This document shows, in pieces, positions 17,891 to 25,564 of a DNA stretch of 40,558 nt (position 1 is the first letter of the stretch; each line of letters starts with the position of its first letter). Both the position numbers and the translations under genes were made by a program. The notes below the pieces were generated by a model. The model had not been told where the DNA came from, did no database searches, and saw nothing but the letters and a program-made list of their open reading frames with translations. Source of the DNA: an uncultured Clostridia bacterium (GTDB lineage: Bacteria; Bacillota; Clostridia; Oscillospirales; Acutalibacteraceae); assembly GCA_947631705.1 (NCBI GenBank), contig CANRMJ010000012.1, positions 1 to 40,558 of the forward strand. The letters are read 5' to 3'.

Positions 17891-19504
17891 TTATTGTTTC
17901 GGAAACAGAAATTTAAGTTTTGAATCAATTCTATTTTCGGTTTTTACCTCATTATTCTCCGATTTAAGCGTCAAAACAAAAATCAAGAGCGGAGTAATCA
18001 AAAAAGTGTAATAAAAGAATCTGAAATCAGTTCCGGACAGCATAAGCATTGTACCGAAATTATACATAAATAAAGGGATACAAAAGAGAATTTTTCTAAA
18101 GTCAGCAACTTTTCTGAATTTTGAAACCATAAAAGTAAGCAAAATTAACATATATAATCCAACGCACCAGCTTGGATAAGCAAACCACGATTTTATAACA
18201 GTTTGATTAAGCAACAGTTGCATTTGATATATCATTCCGACTCCTTGATAATCAATGCCTAAATCGTTATCATTGATTTCAGGCAAAACTGCCCAATAAC
18301 AGTTTTCGGTGCTTATTGCCCAAACCATTTCCGTTGCCTTTATCAATGCATCAAAAGCATAAACAGGTGACGATATCATACATTTAGCAGTGATTTTAAG
18401 TATTTTCATCGCACTGACATCTTCAATATGATCCAAGTTATAAACAACACTTTTAATGCTGTTCCATCCTGATCTCGGACTGTATTTATTCCACTCCTCC
18501 TGTGTCCCGATTGAATAAACAAACTCTTTTGATTCATCATCAAGATCTTCTGGTGTCTCTTTGACCACGTTTGCAATTATGCTCATAGGCAAACCCGTCA
18601 TTTCAACTTGCCGTCTGTTAGGATCTTGCACATTGAAAGCAGAATAAAGAGGTACTTTCACAAAAATACAAAGAACTGCAAAAAGAGCAATTAGTTTTAC
18701 TTTATTTTTCCACGCTTTTTTTATCGTTCCGCTAACAAACAAAATTGCAATTAGATACGGAATGGTAAACAATATTGCATTGTGTCTTGAACATTGCGCG
18801 ATGCAAAGAAAAACAGCAAGAGCGGCTATATTCATAAATTTTCTAAGCCACTCACCATTTGTGGCATATATGTGAACACCAAAACTCACGCACATTAATA
18901 CGCAAATTGCAAACGTGATATCTTTCCAAGGGTAAAGTATCATTATTGAGGTTACAGGATTAAAAACAATTACAGCAAATGCTATAAACACATAGAATTT
19001 TCTTTTTGAATAAGTAAGCATTGTTAACATTGCATAAGCGACGGCAAGAGAAAATTCAATAATTTGCAAAAGTACAACAGCAAAATAGCTTTTAAATATA
19101 CGAAGTGGCAGAGTAAACACAAGCAGCGTTTGCAAATAGGGATGCCAATCGGAATAACTTCCAGATACAGCCTGTTTGTATTGTTCAATACTATCTGGGG
19201 AAAGACCGCCGGGAAACGCTCCCACATACCAAATCATTAACCAAAACAATGAAATTCCGAAAAACAATATAAAATATTTAAATTTGATTTTCTTTGAGCA
19301 GACTCCATCTTTTTTTAATTCAAACTTTTTTATTTTCGGAATTATGAAATAGAAGAAAAGCGTTACCGCAAACGGCAGAATTAATTTGCCAAAAGAAGAA
19401 ATATAGTTTTCATCTATAAGCGCCTCTAAGTATATTACGCAAAGTGTGTAAATTATGAGAAGTACTCCCCATATTCCATTTATGTTTTTAAAAATCTTTT
19501 TCAT
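17891..19504 (-). CDS. Multi-pass membrane protein, DUF6020-like, possible GT-C type glycosyltransferase
   Basis: 537 aa with roughly 12-14 hydrophobic helices. After two or three helices comes the conserved extracytoplasmic block YVGAFPGGLSPDSIEQYKQA, then SDWHPYLQTLL, resembling the acidic first loop of GT-C membrane glycosyltransferases and the DUF6020 family. A large outside loop lies around residues 310-390 (MSIIANVVKETPEDLDDES). The frame runs upstream to 19639 inside the flavoprotein gene; the ATG at 19502-19504 is chosen because it follows GGGG and a natural 37-nt gap. The middle gene of the cassette, probably acting on a lipid-linked sugar, though activity is inferred only. Confidence 0.7.
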   Translation of the reverse strand: MKKIFKNINGIWGVLLIIYTLCVIYLEALIDENYISSFGKLILPFAVTLFFYFIIPKIKKFELKKDGVCSKKIKFKYFILFFGISLFWLMIWYVGAFPGGLSPDSIEQYKQAVSGSYSDWHPYLQTLLVFTLPLRIFKSYFAVVLLQIIEFSLAVAYAMLTMLTYSKRKFYVFIAFAVIVFNPVTSIMILYPWKDITFAICVLMCVSFGVHIYATNGEWLRKFMNIAALAVFLCIAQCSRHNAILFTIPYLIAILFVSGTIKKAWKNKVKLIALFAVLCIFVKVPLYSAFNVQDPNRRQVEMTGLPMSIIANVVKETPEDLDDESKEFVYSIGTQEEWNKYSPRSGWNSIKSVVYNLDHIEDVSAMKILKITAKCMISSPVYAFDALIKATEMVWAISTENCYWAVLPEINDNDLGIDYQGVGMIYQMQLLLNQTVIKSWFAYPSWCVGLYMLILLTFMVSKFRKVADFRKILFCIPLFMYNFGTMLMLSGTDFRFFYYTFLITPLLIFVLTLKSENNEVKTENRIDSKLKFLFPKQ

Positions 19505-19541
19505 ATAATTTACCCCGCAAAAACAGCCTATCGCCACCGTC

Positions 19542-21098
19542 TTATTGTTCGGCCTTTTCATGATATTCCTGTTCTGTATTGACATTCCAGATATTTGTTT
19601 TGTCCTTTTCTCCTGTAATAATATTTTTAACAGCTTCAAAAGACGTCATCATTGAGTGGTCTATATTATTATAGCGGTGCTGTCCGTTACGTCCCACGCA
19701 ATATAAGTTTTCAATTGTATTAAGGTAATTAATAAGCTTATCCATTTCATCATATGTATCAAAATAAGCCGGATACGCTTTTTTAACTCTTTCCATATGA
19801 TAATCCATGACGCTATCAGGACTGTCGATTAATCCAAGCTTTATCATTTCAGATATTCCGATTTCTGCAAATTGTTCTTCAGACATATTCCAAAAATCGT
19901 CGCCCTCATTAACGAAATATTCAAGACCTAACCAAACTGTATTTTCAAGATCCTTAACCAAATACGGCGACCAGTTGTTATATATTTGAAAACGTCCCAT
20001 TTTAACGTTTCTGTCCTGAACATATACCCAGCAATCGGGTACTATATTTCCGATTGTTTTCATGTCGGTTCTATTTTTAAGGTTCAACTTTGATACAAGA
20101 ACTCCAAGAGTCATATAATCGCGGTAAGGCAGACCTTCGGCGATACGTTTTGGTTCAGACGGTACGCCGTTCATTCCTTCAATCAAATCCTTAATCGGCA
20201 TAGACGATATAATGTAATCGCCGTCTACAGTTATAAATTCACCGTTTTTTTTATATGTCAGCGAAGTGATTAAATTATTTTCGTTCTTATTTATTCCAAT
20301 AACTTTTGCGTTTTTAACTATTTTTCCGCCAAGCTTTTTTACTTCATCTGCAGTAACATCCCATAATTGTCCAGGACCTAATTTAGGATATTTAAACTCT
20401 TCTATAAGTGAGGTTTCAACCTTACGGTTTTCTTTATTGAAAATTTTTCCTAAAATATCTTTTAGAACAGCAGATATCGAAAGACCTTTAACACGCTGTG
20501 CCCCCCAAGAAGCATCTATTTCACTTGGATGTCTTCCCCAGAGATTTTCTGTATAATATTCAAAAAACATTGAATATAACTTTTTTCCAAAACGATTTAT
20601 ATAGAAATTTTCAAGATTGTCCTCAGGTAATTTATGAACCATCGCAGCCAAATAACTGAAACCAACCTTTATTGTATTTACAATACCCATATTTTTAAGC
20701 GTTTCCATTTTAAGAGAAACGGGATAGTCATAAAATTTAGAATCAAAAAGTATTCGTGAAACACGATTTCTCATGAGCATTACTTGATCCTCTGTTTCAG
20801 GATTTGGACCATGGTTTGAAAGAGGAACGTTTCTTCTAAGCACAGCATCGTCATAAGACGGCTTGCCCTGTAATGGAAGCATTTTTTCCCACCAATCATT
20901 TACCTCCGAAACTTTAGAAAAAAATCTGTGACCTCCCATATCCATACGGTTGCCTTTATATTCAACAGTTTTTGATATGCCTCCAAAAGCATCGCTTTCT
21001 TCAAATACAATTACCTCAATATCATCAGATCTTTTCAGCAATTCATAAGCAGCAGTTAATCCGGCAGGTCCTGCACCAATTACTAAAGCTTTTTTCAT
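19542..21098 (-). CDS. FAD-dependent UDP-galactopyranose-mutase-like / NAD(P)-binding flavoprotein
   Basis: 518 aa. The Rossmann FAD motif is [18 protein letters not shown] near the N-terminus, followed by [14 protein letters not shown] and [10 protein letters not shown]. Blocks such as [15 protein letters not shown] and [19 protein letters not shown], and the C-terminal [11 protein letters not shown], resemble the amine-oxidase/UDP-galactopyranose mutase-like proteins found next to glycosyltransferases and GtrA. Whether it isomerises a nucleotide sugar or oxidises another substrate is unknown. Ribosome binding site AAAGGGA. It is the first gene of the cassette; its start lies 21 bp from the left inverted repeat, and the promoter that reads into it lies inside the putative invertible segment. 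Confidence 0.75.
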   Translation of the reverse strand: MKKALVIGAGPAGLTAAYELLKRSDDIEVIVFEESDAFGGISKTVEYKGNRMDMGGHRFFSKVSEVNDWWEKMLPLQGKPSYDDAVLRRNVPLSNHGPNPETEDQVMLMRNRVSRILFDSKFYDYPVSLKMETLKNMGIVNTIKVGFSYLAAMVHKLPEDNLENFYINRFGKKLYSMFFEYYTENLWGRHPSEIDASWGAQRVKGLSISAVLKDILGKIFNKENRKVETSLIEEFKYPKLGPGQLWDVTADEVKKLGGKIVKNAKVIGINKNENNLITSLTYKKNGEFITVDGDYIISSMPIKDLIEGMNGVPSEPKRIAEGLPYRDYMTLGVLVSKLNLKNRTDMKTIGNIVPDCWVYVQDRNVKMGRFQIYNNWSPYLVKDLENTVWLGLEYFVNEGDDFWNMSEEQFAEIGISEMIKLGLIDSPDSVMDYHMERVKKAYPAYFDTYDEMDKLINYLNTIENLYCVGRNGQHRYNNIDHSMMTSFEAVKNIITGEKDKTNIWNVNTEQEYHEKAEQ

Positions 21099-21119
21099 TC
21101 ATTTTCCCTTTCTGCAACA

Positions 21120-21145
21120 TTCATATATTAGCCTCATATATGAAA
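21120..21145 (+). repeat. Left copy of 26-bp inverted repeat (putative recombination site)
   Basis: Perfect reverse complement of 21413-21438. Internally it is TTCATATAT, then a 7-bp core TAGCCTC, then ATATATGAA: 9-bp inverted arms around an asymmetric core, the layout of a tyrosine recombinase crossover site. Confidence 0.9.
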
Positions 21146-21175
21146 TGCTTAATTATTATAAAAATTGTTTTATGA

Positions 21176-21205
21176 ATTATAGCATAATATATGCTATATT
21201 TGCAA
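21176..21205 (-). promoter_or_regulatory. Extended -10 promoter inside the invertible segment, reading into the glycan cassette
   Basis: Minus strand TTGCAA (21200-21205), 18-nt spacer, TATAAT (21176-21181) preceded by TGC, so an extended -10. The predicted transcript starts near 21169 and gives a leader of about 70 nt across the left repeat. Confidence 0.75.
21179..21197. repeat. 8-bp inverted repeat within the invertible promoter
   Basis: ATAGCATA and TATGCTAT separated by 3 nt, covering the spacer and overlapping the -10 box. It is a possible operator for a dimeric regulator. Confidence 0.5.
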
Positions 21206-21412
21206 TATAAATTTTAATCTATTAATTCATTTTTCATTTTCTAAAATTAATATTATTGTTCTTGATGTATATTTATCATGAATAATAAAATCAATTTTTA
21301 AAAATATGTTCAAAACAAACAAAATTTTATACTTAAATTAATAAATTATTTGCCGTCAAATTTATGGTAAATTATTCAATCATTTCAGCAATAATCTAAA
21401 ATATTTCCCGTT

Positions 21413-21438
21413 TTTCATATATGAGGCTAATATATGAA
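21413..21438 (-). repeat. Right copy of 26-bp inverted repeat (putative recombination site)
   Basis: Exact reverse complement of 21120-21145. On the plus strand its core reads GAGGCTA between the same ATATAT-rich arms, so the two cores face opposite ways, as needed for inversion rather than deletion. Confidence 0.9.
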
Positions 21439-21447
21439 ATTATATTT

Positions 21448-21490
21448 AAAAACGCGGCTGCTCATCAAATTTGAGTCAGTCGCGTTTTTA
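21448..21490. terminator. Bidirectional terminator between the FliB-like gene and the right inverted repeat
   Basis: Stem AAAACGCGGCTG/CAGTCGCGTTTT (one mismatch) around a 16-nt loop, with a T tract on each strand. The arm on the gene side encodes the last residues of the FliB-like protein. It insulates the invertible segment on its far side. Confidence 0.85.
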
Positions 21491-22427
21491 ATTCGTTTAC
21501 TGAAAAATTAACATTATTTTTCAGCTCATATTCATATCTTCTCATATTGATATCGCTATGCTCGGTTTCTTTGCTCCAAAGGTGAACAGTCCACGCGTTG
21601 TTGCCAAAATAAGATGGGATCATAGCGCCTATAACAGCCATTTTCACTTTAGACAAAATGTCTTTATCATACACTGCCGTCAGAAAATATCTGTAAAGAA
21701 AATACATTGCAGTGTTTTCACAGCTTTTCGGATTATCAAAATTTACTTTATCGGAGTGGTTATCAACCTTTTCAAGCCACTCGGGATTAATAAGTTCGGG
21801 ATTTCTGAAAACGTCAAAAAAATCCGTTTCACTATCCTGTTCTGTATATTTTCCAAGCTCATTTTGAAGATTTTCGGCAAAATCAAGAAGATTTATAAGG
21901 CGTTGATTCAATGGCAATCCTCTGTCTGTTACGATCTTGTATGCATTTTTTCTCGCTTTTACAAGTTTAAAATACAACTCGGCGTTAATGTCATTGAGTA
22001 TGGGAGGCAAATTATTAATTTCATCGCAAAAATCAAATGATTCCGCGTTCCACATCATCTCAGCCGCCACAGGGCAGGAAAATGAAATTCCGATTTCTCT
22101 TGTGCCTCCGAAATCATTTATAAATCTTGGGAAAGTTCGGCAGGTGTAAGGTGTGTGCTCCTGCCCTATTTCGATATGCATATCGCATAAATTTTCGGCG
22201 TTTAAAAACGGACAGCGCTTATTATCGGTTAAACGAAACACCGTGTTTCCGAATTCATCTTTATCTAAAAGCGACTCAATGTGCCTGCCGAAATCATTTT
22301 TTAAAGATTTATAATATTCAAGCGAATCTTTATCAGCATCAACCTCCCAACCCTGGCAGCAGGAATCGGGACAATCGCCGGCAATGCATTTAAAATCTTT
22401 ATAAAAAGCGGGAGTTCTTATAATCAT
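21465..22427 (-). CDS. FliB-like / YkgJ-type cysteine-cluster protein (putative lysine N-methylase family)
   Basis: 320 aa. The cysteine-cluster family pattern is clear: CIAGDCPDSCCQGW near residue 14, then CPFLNAENLCDMH, YTCRTFPR and FSCPVAAE, eight or more Cys likely to hold an Fe-S cluster or zinc. FliB methylates flagellin lysines in Salmonella, and members in Clostridia are annotated as flagellin lysine-N-methylase. No flagellar genes are nearby, so the substrate is open. The start codon sits immediately next to the 83-bp palindromic element and has no properly spaced ribosome binding site (AAGG is 14 nt away). It ends inside a terminator. Confidence 0.8.
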   Translation of the reverse strand: MIIRTPAFYKDFKCIAGDCPDSCCQGWEVDADKDSLEYYKSLKNDFGRHIESLLDKDEFGNTVFRLTDNKRCPFLNAENLCDMHIEIGQEHTPYTCRTFPRFINDFGGTREIGISFSCPVAAEMMWNAESFDFCDEINNLPPILNDINAELYFKLVKARKNAYKIVTDRGLPLNQRLINLLDFAENLQNELGKYTEQDSETDFFDVFRNPELINPEWLEKVDNHSDKVNFDNPKSCENTAMYFLYRYFLTAVYDKDILSKVKMAVIGAMIPSYFGNNAWTVHLWSKETEHSDINMRRYEYELKNNVNFSVNELKTRLTQI

Positions 22428-22430
22428 TTT

Positions 22431-22513
22431 AATTCACATAGCCTTTCCGACCGCAAACAGTAGTTAAAATCACGATATCCCTTGCCGCAGTCAAACAAGG
22501 CGTGATGTGAATT
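22431..22513. repeat. 83-bp palindromic element abutting the FliB-like gene start
   Basis: Terminal 9-bp perfect inverted repeats AATTCACAT (22431-22439) and ATGTGAATT (22505-22513), then nested complementary pairs GCCTT/AAGGC and GACCGC/GCAGTC (one wobble pair), making one long hairpin with a loop of about 30 nt. On the minus strand it would form in the leader of the FliB-like mRNA. It may be a dispersed MITE-like repeat or a structured RNA leader; I recognise no known riboswitch class. Confidence 0.65.
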
Positions 22514-22607
22514 TTGCCATATATAAATTATTTCACAGAAAATTTTGAGGGCATTATAATTGAATTCGCGTGTTTTTCACACAGATTCACAGTGATATTC
22601 TAAGAAT

Positions 22608-22646
22608 AAAAAAGACTCGGAATTCAAATGAAAACCAAGTCTTTTT
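22608..22646 (-). terminator. Terminator of the tRNA-Leu gene
   Basis: Directly after the encoded CCA the minus strand forms AAAAGACTTGG/CCGAGTCTTTT with a 14-nt loop and ends in T6. Confidence 0.9.
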
Positions 22647-22730
22647 GGTGCGAGAGACGGGACTTGAACCCGTACGAGTCGCCCCACACGCCCCTCAAAC
22701 GTGCGCGTCTGCCGATTCCGCCACTCTCGC
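22646..22730 (-). tRNA. tRNA-Leu (anticodon GAG), CCA encoded
   Basis: 85 nt including CCA. The acceptor stem GCGAGAG pairs with CTCTCGC and A precedes CCA. The anticodon stem CACGT/GCGTG closes a TTGAGGG loop with anticodon GAG, so it reads CUC/CUU. A long variable arm (class II) and a T arm CGGGTTCAAGTCCCG are present. It has its own promoter and terminator. Confidence 0.95.
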
Positions 22731-22744
22731 TTACAACGATAGAG

Positions 22745-22773
22745 ATTATAACAGAAGAACAATTAGTTGTCAA
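22745..22773 (-). promoter_or_regulatory. Consensus promoter of tRNA-Leu
   Basis: Minus strand TTGACA (22768-22773), 17-nt spacer, TATAAT (22745-22750), both perfect. The -35 box overlaps the last codons of the HAD phosphatase gene. Confidence 0.9.
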
Positions 22774-23494
22774 TATTAAAATCAAAAATTTCTAAAATAT
22801 CTTTTGGGGTGTCAACTATCAGAGCAGGAAATGAAAGGTGCAGCAATTCAAAAGAAGTATAGCCCCAAGTAACCGCAATGCATTTGCAACCGATATTTTC
22901 GGCGGATTTTATATCAACAGGGCTATCACCTATCCAAACACATTCCTCGGGACTCAGGGAAAGCTTTTCAAGTATATTTTTCGCCATCGCGGCGTTCGGT
23001 TTTCTTGGAACGCCGTCTTCCGCTCCGCGGATAACGTCAAAAAAGTTCTTTCCGAAAAAATGCTCAACCATATCAACTGCCGCTAAGCAGGGCTTATTTG
23101 AGCAAACGGCAAGTTTCATGCCGTTTGTCTTTAACGCTTGGCAAAGCTCTTTAACGCCGCTGTATATATATGCGTTATCAAGCTTTATTTCATTATACTT
23201 TTTCTTAAAAAGCTCATATCGTAAATTCAATTCCTCACCCGAAAGGGTGCCTTCATATGCTCTTTCAACAAGAACTTTTGCGCCGTTTCCGACGAAACGC
23301 GTGTAATCTTCTATCTTCCATTTAGGCTCAATACCGTCATTTTTTAAAAGGAAATCACAGGTGCGCGCCAAGTCATCTATTGTATTGACAAGCGTTCCGT
23401 CTAAATCAAAAATAACACATTTCGCGTTTCTTAATGACGAAACGGTTTCGTTAAGCCCTTCATCATAATCATCTAAAAGTATGGCATCATTCAT
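22763..23494 (-). CDS. HAD-superfamily phosphatase (phosphoglycolate-phosphatase-like)
   Basis: 243 aa. The HAD nucleophile motif FDLDGTLVNT (Asp34 and Asp36) follows a 30-residue leader. The alpha-helical cap contains RFVGNGAKVLVERA, motif II is AVCSNKP, motif III is PRKPNAAM, and motif IV is VWIGDSPVDIKSAENIGC. This is the Gph/PpaX subtype. The substrate is not determined by sequence. The ATG overlaps the potD stop by 8 nt (ATGAATGA), so it is the last gene of the polyamine transporter operon. A link with polyamine uptake is contextual only. Confidence 0.88.
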   Translation of the reverse strand: MNDAILLDDYDEGLNETVSSLRNAKCVIFDLDGTLVNTIDDLARTCDFLLKNDGIEPKWKIEDYTRFVGNGAKVLVERAYEGTLSGEELNLRYELFKKKYNEIKLDNAYIYSGVKELCQALKTNGMKLAVCSNKPCLAAVDMVEHFFGKNFFDVIRGAEDGVPRKPNAAMAKNILEKLSLSPEECVWIGDSPVDIKSAENIGCKCIAVTWGYTSFELLHLSFPALIVDTPKDILEIFDFNIDN

Positions 23495-24746
23495 ATAAAT
23501 CGCTTAAATCCTCTGCTTTTTTCTTTTTATAATTCAAAAATAGCTTAACGGCAGAAATGCAGAGAACAGCGGCGGCAAGAATGCCGGATTCAATATAAAT
23601 TTTCATGTTCTGCTCCTCGCTTTGCGCCGAAAGCTGACCGCTCTTAACGCCTGTCCACAAATCAGCCTGCAATTCAAGAATATTTTGGGGCAAATTTTCA
23701 AAATACTGACCATCCGGCATAACCTCAGGATAAACGGTTTCATTTTGGTAAAGAGAATATTCTTCATTATTGATTACCGTAAGATTGGGAGAGGCATAAT
23801 AAATAAATTCCGCATTGGCAAGAGCCACCTGGGGCTCCTGCATAAAGTTTATAAAAGCCTCCGCTCCCTTTTTATTCTGAACACAGGTAGGAATACAAAA
23901 AGCGTCGTAGAAAATATTCAGCCCCTCTTTTGGAAAACAATAAGCAAGATCGGGATTGTTTTCCGACATAAGAACATAGTCTCCCGCATAATAAGTGGCA
24001 AACGCGTATTCTCCGCTTTCCATCAGATTAAATATCTCGTCCATAACATAAATCGGGTGTGTTTTATCCTTCTGCTCAGCAAGAAGATCTGCGGCGTCAT
24101 TCCAATCGGATTCATCAACAGAGTTGAAATTCTGACCGAGAATTGCCTGGGCTATTCCGAAAGCGTCTCTTGAATTGTTGAACATAAGAATTTTTCCGTC
24201 ATATTTTTCGTCCCACAAAATCCGCCAACTGTCGGGCACCTCGTCAACAAGTTTTGTGTTATATATCAAAACAGTTGTTCCCACATTATAGCAGATTGAA
24301 TATTTCTGTTCAGGATCAAAATAAAGATGCTGATATTCGTCGGCGATATATTTGAGATTCGGAACATTCTCCCAGTTGATTTCAACAAGCATTCCCTCGT
24401 CAATGAGTCTGCTTATCATATAATCGCTCGGAACTATAACATCATAGGAAACTCCGCCTCCGGCAAGCTTTGAATACATATTTTCATTTGATTCATAATT
24501 TGTGTAGTTCAGTTTTGCTCCCGTAAGCCGTTCAAATTCGGCAACAACGTCCATTGTGCCCTCTGTTCCGTCTGAAATATATTCACCCCAGTTGTAAACA
24601 TTTACAGTCGTGCCCTGAAGTCCGAGATTCGCATAATATTCAATCTGTTCATCAGTAAACACTTCTTCTTCCGTGTCTGCAAACGCGGTTGTGCAGACAG
24701 ACAAAATCATAAGCAGGCTCAAAAGAAAAATCAATATTTTTTTCAT
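23487..24746 (-). CDS. potD: Polyamine ABC transporter substrate-binding protein PotD, C-terminally membrane-anchored
   Basis: Extracytoplasmic spermidine/putrescine-binding protein, 419 aa, longer than the usual ~350. Residues 1-24 are a Sec signal peptide ending AFA-D. The position of its only cysteine (LSVC) does not satisfy a lipobox, where G/A/S should precede Cys. The periplasmic-binding fold shows TVNVYNWGEYISDGT, FERLTGAKLNYTNYESNENMY and SYDVIVPSDYM. A C-terminal transmembrane helix (about residues 384-404) is followed by a Lys-rich cytoplasmic tail, so the protein is likely held by this helix rather than by lipid. ATGA overlap with potC. Confidence 0.93.
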   Translation of the reverse strand: MKKILIFLLSLLMILSVCTTAFADTEEEVFTDEQIEYYANLGLQGTTVNVYNWGEYISDGTEGTMDVVAEFERLTGAKLNYTNYESNENMYSKLAGGGVSYDVIVPSDYMISRLIDEGMLVEINWENVPNLKYIADEYQHLYFDPEQKYSICYNVGTTVLIYNTKLVDEVPDSWRILWDEKYDGKILMFNNSRDAFGIAQAILGQNFNSVDESDWNDAADLLAEQKDKTHPIYVMDEIFNLMESGEYAFATYYAGDYVLMSENNPDLAYCFPKEGLNIFYDAFCIPTCVQNKKGAEAFINFMQEPQVALANAEFIYYASPNLTVINNEEYSLYQNETVYPEVMPDGQYFENLPQNILELQADLWTGVKSGQLSAQSEEQNMKIYIESGILAAAVLCISAVKLFLNYKKKKAEDLSDLYE

Positions 24747-25564
24747 CTTGCGGCACCCTTACCCTTTTTGTTCGTTTTAGACTGCGCAACATTCATTATT
24801 ATCAGCAGAACGAGTATAACCGCGAATATCAGCGTTGAAAGAGCATACATATCGGGTTTTACTCTTTTTTTTGTAAGTGAAAAAATATAAATGGGAAGTG
24901 TTTGATAGCTTGGTCCGTTTGTAAAGTAAGAAATAATAAAATCATCGAGCGAAAGAGTAAAACTCATTACAAGACCTGTAACTATTCCGCTAATGATATT
25001 CGGCATAACCACTTTAAAAAACGCCGCAAGTGGCTTGCATCCCAAATCGACTGCCGCCTCATACACATTTATGTCAAACTGTTTCAGCTTGGGCATAACG
25101 TTTAAAATAACATATGGCAGAGAAAATGTTATGTGCGCTATAAGAAGCGTCCAAAAACCGAGAACGTCAGTTTTGTTTACAAGTGCGCCGGCGAATGCGT
25201 AAAGAAGCATCATTGAGATGCCCGTAACAATTTCGGGATTCATCATCGGGATATTTGTAACGGTCATCATTGAATTTTTGTAGAGCTTGTTTTTAGCGTT
25301 AAAAAGACCGACGGACGCAAGCGTGCCGAGAATTGTTGAACAAATTGCAGTTGCAACCGCAAGAACAAGCGTGTTTGTCAGCGCTTGCATAGCGGCCTCG
25401 TTCCGAAACATCTCGATCCACCATTTAAGTGAAAACCCGCTGAAAGTATATGTGCTTGACGAGGAGTTAAAAGAAAACAAAGCCATAACGATAATCGGCA
25501 AATACAAAAATATGAAAATAAGAGCCATATAAAAGCGTGAGCCGTGAGAAAGACCTTTTTTCAC
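24743..25564 (-). CDS. potC: Polyamine ABC transporter permease PotC
   Basis: 273 aa, six predicted transmembrane helices. The binding-protein-dependent permease EAA loop reads EAAVDLGCKPLAAFFKVVMPNI. The N-terminus FLYLPIIVMALFSFN, followed shortly by FSLKWW, is typical of PotC. It starts with GTG (25562-25564) behind GGAGGGG, and its first bases overlap the potB stop (GTGA). Partner of PotB in the channel. Confidence 0.95.
   Translation of the reverse strand: MKKGLSHGSRFYMALIFIFLYLPIIVMALFSFNSSSSTYTFSGFSLKWWIEMFRNEAAMQALTNTLVLAVATAICSTILGTLASVGLFNAKNKLYKNSMMTVTNIPMMNPEIVTGISMMLLYAFAGALVNKTDVLGFWTLLIAHITFSLPYVILNVMPKLKQFDINVYEAAVDLGCKPLAAFFKVVMPNIISGIVTGLVMSFTLSLDDFIISYFTNGPSYQTLPIYIFSLTKKRVKPDMYALSTLIFAVILVLLIIMNVAQSKTNKKGKGAAR

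Larger units (their letters stand above)
21120..21438. other. Putative invertible promoter segment (inverton), shown in ON orientation
   Basis: A 319-bp segment bounded by perfect 26-bp inverted repeats, with about 267 bp of gene-free, very A+T-rich DNA between them. The inner DNA carries an extended -10 promoter pointing left into the flavoprotein-DUF6020-GtrA cassette. Inversion would turn that promoter away from the cassette and toward the terminator at 21448-21490. The bases flanking the repeats show no obvious target-site duplication (CA on the left, AT on the right), and no transposase is inside, so a MITE is less likely but not excluded. No recombinase gene is in the window. Confidence 0.7.

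Noticed and set aside
19505-19639. N-terminal extension of the DUF6020-like protein
   Set aside because: Would overlap the flavoprotein gene by about 100 nt; the ATG at 19504 after the gap gives a normal signal-anchor start.
21120-21438. CRISPR array
   Set aside because: Only two repeat copies, in inverted orientation, with no spacer series or cas genes.
22428-22645. Known riboswitch before the FliB-like gene
   Set aside because: The core sequences I know for purine, SAM, THF, ZTP, fluoride and Mn riboswitches are not present; recorded instead as a palindromic element.
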